Origin: Capsicum annuum
Lineage: Eukaryota; Streptophyta; Magnoliopsida; Solanales; Solanaceae
Length of the DNA stretch: 64,000 nt
Reading direction: 5' to 3'
NCBI RefSeq assembly: GCF_002878395.1
Contig: NC_061112.1
Coordinates: 37,194,904-37,258,903, forward strand
The translations under genes and the position numbers were made by a program. A model generated the notes under the pieces. That model was not told the DNA's origin. It did no database searches and saw only the letters and a list, made by a program, of their open reading frames with translations. Of the stretch, positions 45,413 to 57,830 are shown piece by piece (positions within the stretch are counted from its first letter, which is position 1; every line of letters begins with the position of its first letter).

Positions 45413-45428
45413 ACACCCTCAACTTAGA
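45413..45428 (-). promoter_or_regulatory. Polypurine tract of Athila-like element
   Basis: The minus strand reads CTAAGTTGAGGGTGT directly before the LTR start TGATGTTC. Confidence 0.7.
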
Positions 45429-47399
45429 ATGTTTGCATGTCCTCAGGAAACAAAACACAACATATACAAAAATGATGCTTAACTAGGAGAAACTGAGCTA
45501 TTCAAGGCAGTCAGTTAACATGTAAAGCTTAAAATACAACATCCCCCTGCAATCTTATTTTTCAAAACTAAATGTGTATAAACATGAAGAATAACAATGT
45601 GACATAATGGGATTAAGGTAGGGCAATTACGTTAGCAACAGACAGCCACTTATATATACAAGTTACACTACCCGAAATAAGCAAATAGCTAGAAATATGA
45701 CTTAAGTGCCCTCACAACAAGAATGTCCCACTCGCTCATATAAAACCATACATGTCAATGTAGGAAACGTCAAGAGACACTCATACTCAAAAGATAAGTT
45801 CCAACCAATGCATGTAAAATACCATAGGCTTGCTCTTATTTTCCTAACCTTAACATTCGGATAGTCAAGTTAGGATTACTATAGGACTTTTCTTAGTTTG
45901 TAATATCGGCTTGAGGGCTGGTATAGTACATATGGAAATATCTAGTAACTAAGCCTCCTTGGAAATACACTAACCTTGGGGTTGACTAAGCCTTCTTGGC
46001 ACTACACTAACCTTGGTGTTTTACTTATTGCCTATTTTTTCACTTTATTTCCGTCCTTATTTCTCCCTTTTTAGTCTTTATGCACATTCAGATTGGGTGT
46101 GATCTTTTATTCTTTATTTTTGTCCTTTTCACAATCTTTCTTTTCTTTTTCTTTTTCTCTTTTTTTTCTCTTCTTTTTTTTTTCTACCATACCCAGTCCT
46201 ACAATCTTTTTCTCTTATTTTATCCTTCTTCATACCCCTTTTACACTATGCATCCTAATGATAGGCACCCTCAATTTAGGCATTTTGCCTGACTTGAGGT
46301 ACATAATGTCCAAGGAGGACCAGAGCCAAAATAGGTTCATTGTAGTACAAATGGGAAAGTGAATGGTAAAACAAGAAAAAATAGGCTCCAAGGCTCAAAA
46401 TAGGGATCAAGGGATATAATTCATACATGGAAAGTTATTTAGGCTAAAAGTGGACTAAAATAAAATACGACCACTATCCTTCAACCTACACAAGACTAAC
46501 CAGACAAGTTTTGAATTCGACATACAAATAAAATTAGGTAGTATCTTACACACACATGGCATAGAGTCAATATTACCAACTACTACCTATCCGATTCATG
46601 AAATTGTTAAAAATTGATTATCATGTCCCTAATCCTAACACCATAACAAGATCCACAATGTTCACACATATATACATTCACACAGTTTTAAAACACAAAT
46701 TTTTGGAATAGTATAAAAAATTAGTCAAAACATGACTACTGCCCAAAATACTTTCAAGTTTCCTAATTACACAAAAACAAAACAATAAAAAGAAAAACAC
46801 AATACGACATAAAATTATCCTAGACATGTCGGTTCTACAACCAAAGCACAACCGATAGAAACAGAAGCACGACAACAAAAAGCCATGGTGACATGGTATG
46901 CCCACCCCTAATGAAATATTGTGCATTGTCTTTAATGTACTAAAATAAAGTAAAAGAGAGGGAAGTAAGAACATAACTGGGAGGCACTAGGCACCCAAAT
47001 TAAGATCATTCCCAGATGAGGGCATATCAGCTGGCGGAGGTGTTGGTGGTAGCGGTGCACTACTGGATAATGCACCTGTTACTACTGATGCATGCCTCTA
47101 CCTATCGACAAATGCAGACTCTATCGAATCATGCCTAGCCTTTTTAATGGCCTGGTCATATGGTAAATCAGGGTCTTGTAATTCGTCTATGAGACCTCTC
47201 TTATCCTTAATTATTGGGACCTCATCATCACCCTTCACAAGAAAATAAAACTATCTCAGTGTGCATGGAGATGATATCTGGACTACTTAGGGTATAACTG
47301 AGGGAGTGGCCGTAACACAACTCTCCATAAGAGAGTGTACCTCTGCTCATAATACATCAAACTTCTCTTTCATCTAGGCTAAATCTGGTGCTGTTGTCT
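45429..47399 (-). other. Non-coding 3' region of Athila-like element
   Basis: About 2 kb between the second ORF and the polypurine tract. A pyrimidine tract of T and TC runs on the + strand at 46120-46190 (purine-rich on the element's sense strand) is the only clear feature. Open frames at 46080-46362 (+) translate the tract and are not genes. Confidence 0.6.
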
Positions 47400-49240
47400 C
47401 TGTATATCAGGTTATAACCCATTTTTCAAAATCATCGATCTATGTCTAGAAGTTGGCACATGGCTCAAACAGTGCAGTACTCAGTGCAGCCTCCCATCGG
47501 GCCTGTGCCTACTCAAATCTAGTCCTAACCCCTAATCTCATCTTCTTATAGGGGTAGTCATCTTAGTCTTAACAACCCTCACTCTAGCATCTATGGCCCT
47601 CTAGCTATTCACTAAGCTCTATTAGGGATGGTCGAGTAGGCTCTATAGATGCACCAACTAGCTCTGAGGTCGAAGCCCAGGCTGAAGAAAAAGTAGCCTG
47701 TGTCTTCTCGCCTTGCGTACTGGAATATGGAGCCTCTCTCTACTCTCCTATCTTCGTATCAAAACTATCGCCTGCATTGACTTGATGTACCTCAGTAGGA
47801 TCTATGGAAACTTCTGAGCCCTCAGATTGGGCCCGTAGTACTGCTGCCTGTTGTCTTGATCTCCTAGAAGTTCTTGTACATGCCAGTCCCTTTATATTCT
47901 TTATCTCTGCAATCGTCGTTACTGGTACCCACTCATCTACACCCGGTATCTTAGTCACACCGGCCTCATCACACAACCTCTGAATCATGTAAGGGAAGGG
48001 TAGATTATTCAATTCCATAAATGCTTTGTCATGTAACCCAGGGCAAAGAAAAATAGTAAAATAAATATCATATCCATCCATTAGACAGGCAACTGGTACT
48101 GCTCTCTCCCATATTAATGTATTATCTGAAGCAGTGGGTGTCAGTCTATAGCTAATCAGCAACCACCAAAATGTGGCCTCCAGTGTCAGTAGGCCCTTTT
48201 TGATCACAGCCTACCCCTCAACCCATGGGCACATCATCCAATAGTGAAATATAACAAGCTATCCACCTAGCTATATCAACCCTCTCACGTTAGTGCTTAG
48301 CCTCCCATATGATTTATCGATCACATGTGATCCTCAGTCTATGATCACACCCAACTATAAATACATGAGTAATGTACATTGGGATGAATATAACTCTACA
48401 GATAGTATCTGTCGATATGTCAACTCTGACCCCTCTAATTAATATGTTCTCAAGCTGTGGCTACCTAGCAAATCCAATCAGTCCTGGATGATGGCACATA
48501 GGAAGGACAATGATAGCTCTGTAGGATGTATAAAATTCCCACACCATTGCTGGGCTTTAAGAACTGAGTGTCCTAGTCATCCACTCTAGCTGATATCTAT
48601 TAAATATTACCCACAACTGTGGTACTCGATCTAGCCCCGATAGGTTAATCCGATGCTCCACATAAATTTACCTTATAGTATTTCCTAGCTCAAAAACATG
48701 ACTGTCCAACTCAAATATATTCCACATCCCTTCCACACATCACCTTAGAGGTGCCTCTGTGTATGTGTAAGTGCGGGGGCTCTGCTGTACTGATGCATTA
48801 TGGAAAGGCTGCTCGGTACCCTCATCAGACTGGGTATCTATAGATGCTATACACGAGTAGAGGTACCCTTATCAGAATAGGTCACTGTGGATGACTGATC
48901 CTGCTCAACCTCATCAGATAAATCCTAGGACCTCTCCTCACACTAGGGTCCTGAGCAACAACCTGTAGAGTAAACTCAGAATCTGTCTCTTTCTCCTTAT
49001 CATCATTATTAGGTGTAGGAGTATATGGTAGTGACATTTTGGATAACTTCATCCTTGACTAGGATGCAGCTAACAGGACAGCCTGGAAAGTCTATCTTCT
49101 CATGATTCTGCATCACACAACAACTATAACGTCTATACGATACTCCTGGAGTACTCCTCTACTAAACCGCTAGACTCGGGAGACTCGGCCTATTTCCTTG
49201 AAGTTTTGGCCTTCATCTTCCTTACCTTTTTAGGTGCCAT
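47400..49240 (-). pseudogene. Second ORF: putative plant transposon protein domain (PF20167-like)
   Basis: Begins MAPKKVRKMKAKTSRK at 49240, basic like a nuclear localisation signal, then a stop. After degenerate acidic text, the domain is readable across shifts: EFYTSYRAIIVLPM near 48520, IRGVRVDISTDTI near 48430, then an open 155-codon stretch from 48207 with LTLEATFWWLLISYRLTPTA, SDNTLIWERAVPVACLMDGY, LNNLPFPYMIQRLCDEAGVT. The pattern V.G..VD.S...I, then FWW.....RL.PT...N.L...RA, then LPFP..I...C..AGV, matches the domain Pfam calls 'putative plant transposon protein' in many plant retroelement ORFs. Its biochemical role is unknown. It is broken by many stops. Assignment is by memory of the pattern. 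Confidence 0.75.
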
Positions 49241-50519
49241 ATGTACTTGAAAAACCAGTTGTTAGTTTCCAACAAAAGTGAGGGATAGGTAAAGTTGAAG
49301 TAAAACTCAAATTTTGAAAATTTCAAATTTTTCCTCAATTTACCCACTCCTAAAACCTATTTAAGATTTCAACAAGTCCAATGTAAACACACTTATCACA
49401 TATCACAACTTTTAAATCAAAACAATATGCTCAACTATTGGTATTACTTTCATTCATTCAAGTTCAACTTCCGGCTAGGGACTAACTTTAGATTTTGTTT
49501 CAAAACAAGGCCCTACATTATGTTCTTAGGATACTTCAAGGATCCTACATACAATCATGATAGTTTCTATATATTTGCAATGAAATACACATATCAACTT
49601 CTTTAAAGAATAGATAGATCAATACATAACTAATAGGAGCCAAGAAAGTTACCTTTTATATGAAGAATCGGAAGAGAATAATAAAGGAATCAAGAAACCA
49701 AAGTTGGAACATGTTTTTAGTGTATTGTAACAAGTTGGTGTCTTAAACAAGTGACAATTTAGCCTTTACTAAGTGTGGGGTTAGTTTGTATTTTAAGTGA
49801 AAAGTTTGAATTTAAAGCGAAAAGTGAAGTTTTGAGGATTTGAATGAGTAAGAATGAGGGTAAGAATGTTTTTATATAGGTGGGGGTCTATTTTAGGTCA
49901 TATCTAAATATTGGTGGCCCAAAAATTTGACCTATCCCTGGCTTATACTTGCGGCCACCACCCGCGGTCTGGCCTTGGGCACAGGTACCACCTGCGGCCA
50001 GCAGGTGACGAACCAAATATTTTGGCCCATTTTCTTGCAACCTGGACTTGGAATTTTGCTATCTTTCCAGATGCTTATGGTCCTACAACCTAAGTTTTAG
50101 GTCCCAAAAGAAAAATTAGATGCCAAAGTCCATAACTTATAATTTTTCATCCTTAAAATTTCAACTTTTCAACTTATTACTTAACTTACCGTGTGGGACT
50201 TGTGACCATTATGCATTGATAACATATCCCCTTTACTTGGAAATCAGTGAATGTTGTAATTTTTTACCATATTCCAGGTAAGTCCATGAGCTAAAAACCC
50301 TACACAAAAAACAACAAAAATGTTAACACTAAAAATAGTGGGTTGTCTCCCACTCAGTGCTTGATTTTACGTCTCAACACAACACGGCTATATTGGTTAC
50401 TCAGACTTCACCAACAAGCCTGTGTGTTGCCTCCCATGCAACACTTGATTTAACATCGCGGCACGACATTGGTATCTTGACTACTCAGAATTAATCAAGA
50501 TACCATAGGAATATCCTTT
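49241..50519 (-). other. Spacer where pol would lie
   Basis: No RT, RNase H or integrase motif on either strand. It includes a GC-rich cluster (GGCCACCACCCGCGGTC near 49952-49968 and CACCTGCGGCCAGCAGGTG near 49989-50007) that shares words with the LTR cluster at 44943-45070. It also includes two local copies of GTGTGTTGCCTCCCA/GGGTTGTCTCCCACT text near 50340-50450. The gap suggests pol loss was replaced by, or left, non-coding sequence. Confidence 0.6.
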
Positions 50520-52980
50520 AGGGTCATCAAGACAATTAATCACCGACAATACTCTCATATCGATAGGCTGATTCATTGTTTTTCAGATGTTGAATGCATC
50601 CTCCTAGCCATTGACTCAGAATTTTAGCCCACATTTCTCCATGTCAACCATAGCTTTGCCTATTACGATAAATGGTTTTCCCAATATAATGGGCATCTCA
50701 GTGTCAACCTTACAGTCCAAGATGAAAAATTTAGTTAGAAATATGAAATTATCAACCCTCACAATAAATCAAAGAGATTCCCACACGTTTTTTCACTGTA
50801 CGATCAGCCATCAATAACCTCATCAATGTTGGTTTTGGAGGGTTCAACCCCAACTACTTGAATACAGACAGTGGAATCCAATTAATGCCGGACCCTAAAT
50901 CACATAAGGCTCTGGAAAATTAGGATGACCAATAGTGCATGGTATAGTAAATGCATCAGGATTACCCCTTTTCTGTTATAAAGACCTAGTCACGACTGCA
51001 CTGCAATGGTCATACTATTAACATCCTTAAATGTCTCTCCTTTCTGCCTTGTGACTAATTATTTCATGAACCTGGCGTATCTAGGCATCTTTTCTAATGC
51101 CCTTAGAAGAGGTATGTTCAAGCTCAATCCCTTAAGAATATTAATGAATTTCTTGAATTTACCTTTTTTCCCCTTAAATCTCTAAGGATAAGGTAGGGGC
51201 AGTCTCGAAAGTTGTCTGATTTTTGTCTCAGTGACCAAACCCTTACCTTTGTCTTTAGTAGCTTTCCCATTATCACCCACTACCTTCTCAGACTCAAAAG
51301 CAGCCGTCTCATCATCAATATCTTCTACAGCAGGTCATTGGGGATCCATAGTAGTGATACTACTCCTCGTGGTACTAGAAAGTACGTGACCATCATTCTT
51401 AGGATTTTGCATTGTGTTGCTCAGAAGGGTACCTAAATACCGATGGTTTAGAGTTGCTGACATCTATCCAAATTGGTGCTCCAATTGGTTGATAGCAGTG
51501 GTATGTGACTTAACATTATGGGTAAATCTTGAAATATCAGCCTTAATATGCTAAATGCTGATCTCTTGACTTTCCTGACCCCTTACCAGCTTAGCCAGTA
51601 TCTCTTTTATTCTGGATTTTGTATCTCATCTTCCAGGTGGAATGTATCTATATCCCTTCTCTCTATAGTCATCTTTTTTTCTCCAGTAGCCATCTCGCTC
51701 TTTGATATGGTCCTTGTATCTATCATAATAGTTCCAACCTTGGTTCCATTTCCCTTGGGATTAGAAACCCTTCAACTGAAAATCTAGATAATTCGCTTTC
51801 TCCTCCAATTCAGACTCATAAGTTTTGGAAGCTGACCCCTGTGCAAATACTATAATTACCTTTTCTGAAGTCATTGCTGCAAGCTGCTTTGTAAGTACCC
51901 AAGATCAGCCCTTAGAAACTCAATATCTTGCACTACTGTGTCATCAACTACTTTCTAGTCGCAGGAGACAACAATAGCCTAAGTGACAGATCCCCTCTTG
52001 GCCTCCCAAGTTTGCCAGTCTCTGTTAGTGAGCGAGATCTTATCTAGCATGTCTGAAGCTGCCTCCTAGCATAGTCTCATAAAATCCCCTCAAGATATGG
52101 TGTCTGCCATGGTTCTAGAGATGATGGTCAGGGCTCGGTAGAATATCTATAATAAGTTCATCCCTAATTATTGATGATTGGGAACAATACTTAGCTTCTT
52201 CTTAAACCTGAACTGTGCCTCATACATAGACTTTGTCTGCAACTACCTGAAGTTATAAATCACATCCTTGAGATGCAACATCCTAGATGGAGAAAAAAAT
52301 CTATTCAAGACTTGCCTGCATAACTTATTCCATGTCGTAATAGATCCTCTTGGTAGTTCCCTAACCGTAAATATGCTTATCTTGTAAGTGAGAAGGGGAA
52401 TAGCCTCAGAATAAGTGATTCCTAATTTACCCCTGGATTTGTATACGAACTATAAATCTTGAGGAAATCATCAAGGTAAAGGTTTCCATTGTGCACTCTT
52501 CTGGATCATTATGCTCTTGATATCAAACTTGATGCCTGGGGGAAAAACAAGAGGAATTATGGTTCCAATCTCTGTCGGCTCAACATATCCCAAGTCTTCT
52601 TCATCATCTATATATGGCTACACATACTGATATGCTGGGATTACTTGAACTCTGACACCACTAGCTTTTTTTTGGTTTCTACTAAGTACTACTCGGCGGT
52701 CTACTATTTGTCTCTGCTCAGCTAGCTCTGACTCTCTGGCTACACGTTGAGTTTCTTCTGTTGTCTTCCTCTAGGATTCATCTTGAGATAACATCTCACC
52801 AGTCTATTAATCAACAATATCCTATACTCCTTCGAGAGGAGATAGAGGTATAATATCACGAACCCATTTAGGAGGTTTATTTCTTTTATGCTCGGACATC
52901 CCATAAGTTGTTTGTAGGATTCTCTCTATATTCGGATTCAGTGGGAGTAAGGGATTGAATCTACTCTATGTGCTAGGCAT
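50520..52980 (-). pseudogene. Athila-type gag-protease, broken
   Basis: Starts at 52980 with MPST, a stop, then SRFNPLLPLNPNIERILQTT and MSEHKRNKPPKWVRDIIPLS. Gag text continues with shifts through 52000 (the region near 52250 reads MLHLKDVIYNFRQLQTKSM). Near 51170-51040 it reads FINILKGLSLNIPLLRALEK and MPRYARFMK, the conserved run-in to the Athila protease. The active-site region reads ALCDLGSGINWIPLSVFK (DLG at 50893-50901), close to the Athila ALCDLGASIN pattern, with Gly-Ser in place of Gly-Ala. It fades near 50520 after ESIVGD. Stops are frequent. The reverse transcriptase that should follow is absent. Confidence 0.82.
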
Positions 52981-53058
52981 ACATCGATGTATACCCAACT
53001 AAGAACAAAAAAAAACCCAATAATTTCAACAACTTCAAATCACAAATCACCACCGTGT

Positions 53059-53082
53059 TCCCCGGTACCGATGCCAAAATTT
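53059..53082 (-). promoter_or_regulatory. Primer binding site of Athila-like element (tRNA-Asp type)
   Basis: The minus strand reads TTTTGGCATCGGTACCGGGG right after the 5' LTR. Athila and Tat elements use TTTGGCGCCGTTGCCGGGGA, complementary to tRNA-Asp; the differences are mainly CG-to-CA/TG type and a few others. Confidence 0.8.
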
Positions 53083-54531
53083 TGATAGCATCCAAACAAT
53101 ACCTTCTATTAGATGATGGTACGATCGCTATTAAAATATAGTAACCCAACAAGTTGGGGTCTAATCCTAAGGGAACATGTGGCTTTGTAGATCTTAGCAG
53201 TTGTAGTCAATGGGCAGAACAAGAAAAAGGGAGTTTTAATGTAGTAATCTCGAGCAATTAACTGTAATAACTTCGATTGTAATCAGTGTAGGTGAACACT
53301 AGGATTGTATTCCCCATGGCTTCTCAAATCTGTAGTCTTATCATGATTTGATGAACCAATCCAATACTTTACATGCAAAATCGATAAGTTATGTACCTTC
53401 TGTAGTATTTTGGATGAGCAGAACGATTTAACCATTCACCTTTTGAGTCTTAGGATGTCCCATTACTAACCATTCTCTTGATCTTATTTAACTATTGCCT
53501 TTTGAGTCTCTAGTTATTAGATAAAACCTAACCATCTTACTAAGATAGAACACAGAAGAGTGGATCGATAGTTAAACTCCAAATTACTGTTGTCTTTATC
53601 TTTTCCTAGTCATTGCTCCTCTATTGGAGTAAGTAGCAATACCTAGGTGGGATCCTAATGTTTTCACCAATTTAAAAAATGATCATGAAAAAAATAAAGA
53701 AATACATTCATGGGTATCAGTTTAGAACAACGAAAACACTTCCCATACTTCATCAAACTACCAGTGTTTCCACAACCCTAGCTATGGGTTTTAGCCGCTC
53801 ATGCTTGTGAAGAGATCAATAACATTCATATTCAAAAGCATAGATAAAATCACAATGATAACAAGAATTAAAACCCACAACCATAACTAAACTAATGAAC
53901 CAAAGTCAATACAAGAAAGTTCAAAGATCAAAATCGGATCTTGGAATCAAAATGTGTTTGTGAATATCAAAAGTGCGTAACTCGTACTAGACACATAAAG
54001 TGTATTTATAGTTCATGAGGAAACCCTAAAAACAAATCCCAAATGAAATAGGAGAAAACCAGGTTGGTGGCCGTATGTGGTCCATACCCGTGGTATGGTA
54101 TCGGGCGCAAGTAGTACCTGTGGTCCTGACACTGGGCGCAGGTACAAATCACAGGTACCGGGAGTGAAAATCCTGCAAGTTCAGCTCTCGGGATTTTGGA
54201 ATTCTTGTACTTGCTTTGCCTACATGTGGTCCGTAGGTCCTACATGCGGCCACATGTTGAATTGGTAAGTGCCAAGAGTCATTTTTTTAGCTTTTATTCG
54301 ATTTCCAAACATGCTTTGATCACGAAAAAGCTGGAAAACATCCTGAATATCCATAGTTGCTTCAAAAATGGCCAAAAATACCTTTTTCACCCTTTTCAAG
54401 AATTTATCATCCAAAAGATGGTTTCCTTCAAAACATAACCAAAAGGCATCATATCTAACAAAATAACCTCAGAAACTTGCATCTTTTCCTCATTTTAGGT
54501 GTCAAAAATGCCATATTTATATAGTATATCA
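53083..54531 (-). repeat. 5' LTR of Athila-like element
   Basis: On the + strand it reads TGATAGCATCCAAACAAT...AGTATATCA, 1449 bp, and aligns with 43933-45412 along its length. TATA box GAACTATAAATAC on the minus strand at 54001-54013. A GC-rich cluster lies at 54060-54160. ATAGT follows at 54532. Confidence 0.9.
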
Positions 54532-54536
54532 ATAGT

Positions 54537-54641
54537 CATGCCTCATTTTTTGAGAGTCAATTTGATCGATTTTTAAGGATAAATTAGATTAGATTAATTC
54601 AATATTTTAAAATTAAAATTTAGATATTCAAAAACTATATG
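54537..54641. other. Short AT-rich spacer between two insertions
   Basis: 105 bp of unassigned sequence between the Athila-like element and the solo LTR. It ends in ATATG, one copy of the solo LTR's target duplication. Nothing else seen. Confidence 0.6.
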
Positions 54642-55984
54642 TGTCACGACCCAACTTCTCAGGTCATGATGGCGCGTACCATAACCCACCAGTAGGCAAT
54701 TCAACCCGTAGTTCGAAATAGCTAGTAACGGACTACTCAATAATACAAGGGAAAAAATATGGAATATATGAAATAAAGATCAATATATAGAAGAATCCCA
54801 TAACCTGGTGGTATCAGTACAAGAGTTTCTAATATCAAAAGAGTACAAAAGTGGAATATCAAGAGAAATATAGTGATACAACTTATCTCCGAATACAACT
54901 TAGAGACTAGTCTAATACATAAGAGCGAGATAAATAATGCTCCGAATGTCAGAAGCTCACTCTAAGTCTCTGAACTAGGGCTTCTCCGCACGATGTACAT
55001 ATCAACATCGATAACCCGTACTATGATCTGCAAGCTACAGAAGTGTAGTATGAGTACCAAATAAATAGTACTCAGTAGGCTACTGCCAACTGAGTTCCAA
55101 AGATAAAGCATATGTATATAACATGTAAACAGAGTGGAAACTACACCCAAGAGTCTAGAAATCATATGACAAGTCAATGAGCTGGTAAATAACAACTATC
55201 TTGTTCATGTACCAAAGTCTAACATAATAAAACTAAGGAAGTACAGGGTGAACTATCCTATTCTAGCTACATTCAATATACGTAAATGCTATACCATATA
55301 TCCTAGGTCAATATACAAATAAAGAGTGAAAGAAAAATATATATAGTAATATACAACGCGAAGAAAAGACTATACAACATGAACAATGAAGGAAGGGATA
55401 TACCGTAGTATTATAGCTTCATATAGCTAGATATATACATAGGTATATATACATATAAACACGAGGTCATCTCAAAGCGTAACCTATATCATCATATTCT
55501 CATTTTGAGACCTCATTATAATAGAATTGGGATTCAAATACTATCATACACGGAGTTTCTAATCCATATGGCTAGACATGAAATAATCATGCATAATAAT
55601 ACAATAAAAAAAAGTAGAGACTGAAGACATACCTCAAATACCGATACCGGATCAAGGAATAATCTGTCATAAGCTAACCATAATAATGATCATAACAATG
55701 ATAACAACAATATCAATAACAACATAAATAATCTGCTACTCCAAATAATCAAATATCTAGCCGAGACTATGCGTACCTCCACCACCCCAGGCTCGAAAGG
55801 TCCAATCAACCACAACAACACAAGGCATATTCTTTACCTATATCTATACAACCATCCCATACCGACTGATAGACACAGGTTTATACTAGTGATAGGCAAT
55901 TCGCATATAGGAATGCAAAGTACACAATAAATGTCACAAATCATCATAACTGTCCTCATTAAGACCATAATCATCATAATCAAC

Positions 55985-56390
55985 CTCTATACTTTCTGGG
56001 TATAAACATATCATCAATATATTCTCTGGCCTTGTCGGGTATCAACTTCATTAAGACGGTATCCTCAGGTCTTTTCGGGTATAAATATCATTATAATAGT
56101 ATCCTCTGGCCTTGTTCGGTATCAAGATTATCATAATAGTATCCTCTGACCTTTTCGGGTTTCAATATTATCACATTAGTATCCTCTGGACTTGCCGGGT
56201 ATTAATATCATCACAATAGTATCCTTTGGCCTTGCCGGGTATTAATATCATCATAATAGTATCCTTTGGCCTTGTCGGGTATCAATATCATCACAATAGT
56301 ATCCTTTAGCCTTGCCGGGTATCAATATCATCACAATAGTAACCTCTGACCTTGCCGGGTATGAATATCATCAAAATAACCATTATTGAA
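55985..56390. repeat. 40-bp tandem repeat in the solo LTR, about 10 copies
   Basis: Unit of the type ATCCTCTGGCCTTGTCGGGT followed by ATCAATATCATCACAATAGT. It is the reverse-orientation counterpart of the array at 24322-24716. Confidence 0.9.
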
Positions 56391-57283
56391 TAAGATACAC
56401 AAAAATACTCATAAACACAGACATATCACCATAGAATATCTATCTAGTCAATACTTCCCAACTACTCATTATTAGTTAACCAACACTCATTATAATAGAA
56501 TCACTAGTTCAATAGTCATCACATAACCTCTAGTTATTAGCCTAAACATTATCCTTCACATAATCCTTACTCACGGGATAGCAACTAACCACTATTTATT
56601 AATTAGCCAATATTTATCATCTAGTCAAGGTTCATCACTAGTCCAAAACTGCCATTTATCCACTATTCATTATTATCAACTAATCATCCTATATCCGTTA
56701 ATAATTACTAGACAACACCTTACTACTTGTCACCTAACCATCTTTTATTATGTGACACTATTCATTAACTAACCATTGTTAGCTACAATGTTTCAACTAA
56801 GCAGGATTCATTAACTAATACATTACATTCCTAGCCATTAAGTGCTATAGTCCCCTAATAGATAATTAGTTACCATATATCTTAACAGTCTAACCAAAAG
56901 AGTTGTCATAAGATCACGTTTAAGCTATAATCACATTATTTATAATGGTAAATAACCATGAACATATCAAATCTATGCATGACATCACTAGTATTCAATT
57001 AGTGGAATAATAAGCATCATACTGCATCTTTCTCCATCTCATACCGGAGAGATATGTATACAAACATATACATATTCATATTATAAAATGTAATCACATC
57101 ATTTATAATGATAAACAGTTCTTGTCTATTCAATCGATATCATAACATGACATGACACTTGGTCCATTAATTTATCTAAAATAATCACAATATCATAATT
57201 ATGGCCTTAGGCCCATACACATATCTAGGACTTATATCAATAATCATATTCGTAGGTCGTAACATATTTCTAATCATCTCACA

Positions 57284-57830
57284 TATAGGAGGTATCTCAC
57301 ATATAGGAGGCATAATATCAATAAGCATGTAATCATCTCTCACACAAGAGGCATATCATATCTAGGAGGCATAATATAGATAGATATGTAATCATCTCTC
57401 ACACAAGAGAAATCTCACATCTAGGAGGTATAATATATATAGATTTGTAATTGTCTCTCACACAAGAGGCATCTCACATCTAGGAGGCATAATATATATT
57501 GACATATAATTTTCTATAGGATATCTCATATTAATAGTTCATACGTCATGACTACAAGGAATATCACTTCTTTAGGCCAATTTACATATCCAAGAGGAAT
57601 ATCGTTTCTATAGGTCAACAATCATGACTAAAAGAAATATCAACTCTATAAGCCAATCATCAAGTCTAAGAGAAAATAGCATCTCTATAGGGCGATCACA
57701 TGTCTAAGAGAAAATAGTATCTCTATATGTCAATCATCAAGTCAAAGAGGAAATAGCATCTCTATAGGCCACATAACGTATCTAGGAGGAATATCATCTC
57801 TAAATGCCTAATATCACTTTCGCAAGGAGC
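57284..57830. repeat. Two adjacent tandem arrays, 59-bp and about 45-bp units
   Basis: 57284-57520: units with CTAGGAGGCATAATATA, TGTAATCATCTCTC and ACACAAGAGGCATCTCACAT. 57540-57830: units with AAGAGGAATATC or AAGAGAAAATAGCATCTCTA and TAGGCCAATCATCAAG. Both lie in the solo LTR. Confidence 0.8.

Larger units (their letters stand above)
43933..54531 (-). mobile_element. Athila-like non-autonomous element with extra ORF, minus strand
   Basis: A 10.6-kb element with LTRs at 43933-45412 and 53083-54531. The target duplication ATAGT is perfect (43928-43932 and 54532-54536). On the minus strand the order is 5' LTR, primer site resembling tRNA-Asp (53059-53082), gag-protease (52980-50520), a non-coding spacer, a second ORF (49240-47400), a polypurine tract and the 3' LTR. 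Reverse transcriptase, RNase H and integrase are absent. The primer site and the protease motif place it with Athila. Extra ORFs after pol are known in Athila, but here the ORF resembles the 'putative plant transposon protein' domain rather than an envelope. Confidence 0.9.

Noticed and set aside
43936..45415. Alternative LTR edges using the TG at 43936 and the CA at 45415
   Set aside because: These give no target duplication; 43933 and 45412 give a perfect ATAGT pair and align with the other LTR.
46093..46362. 89-codon frame rich in Phe and Ser, like a membrane protein
   Set aside because: It translates a T/C tract antisense to the Athila-like element; no other support.
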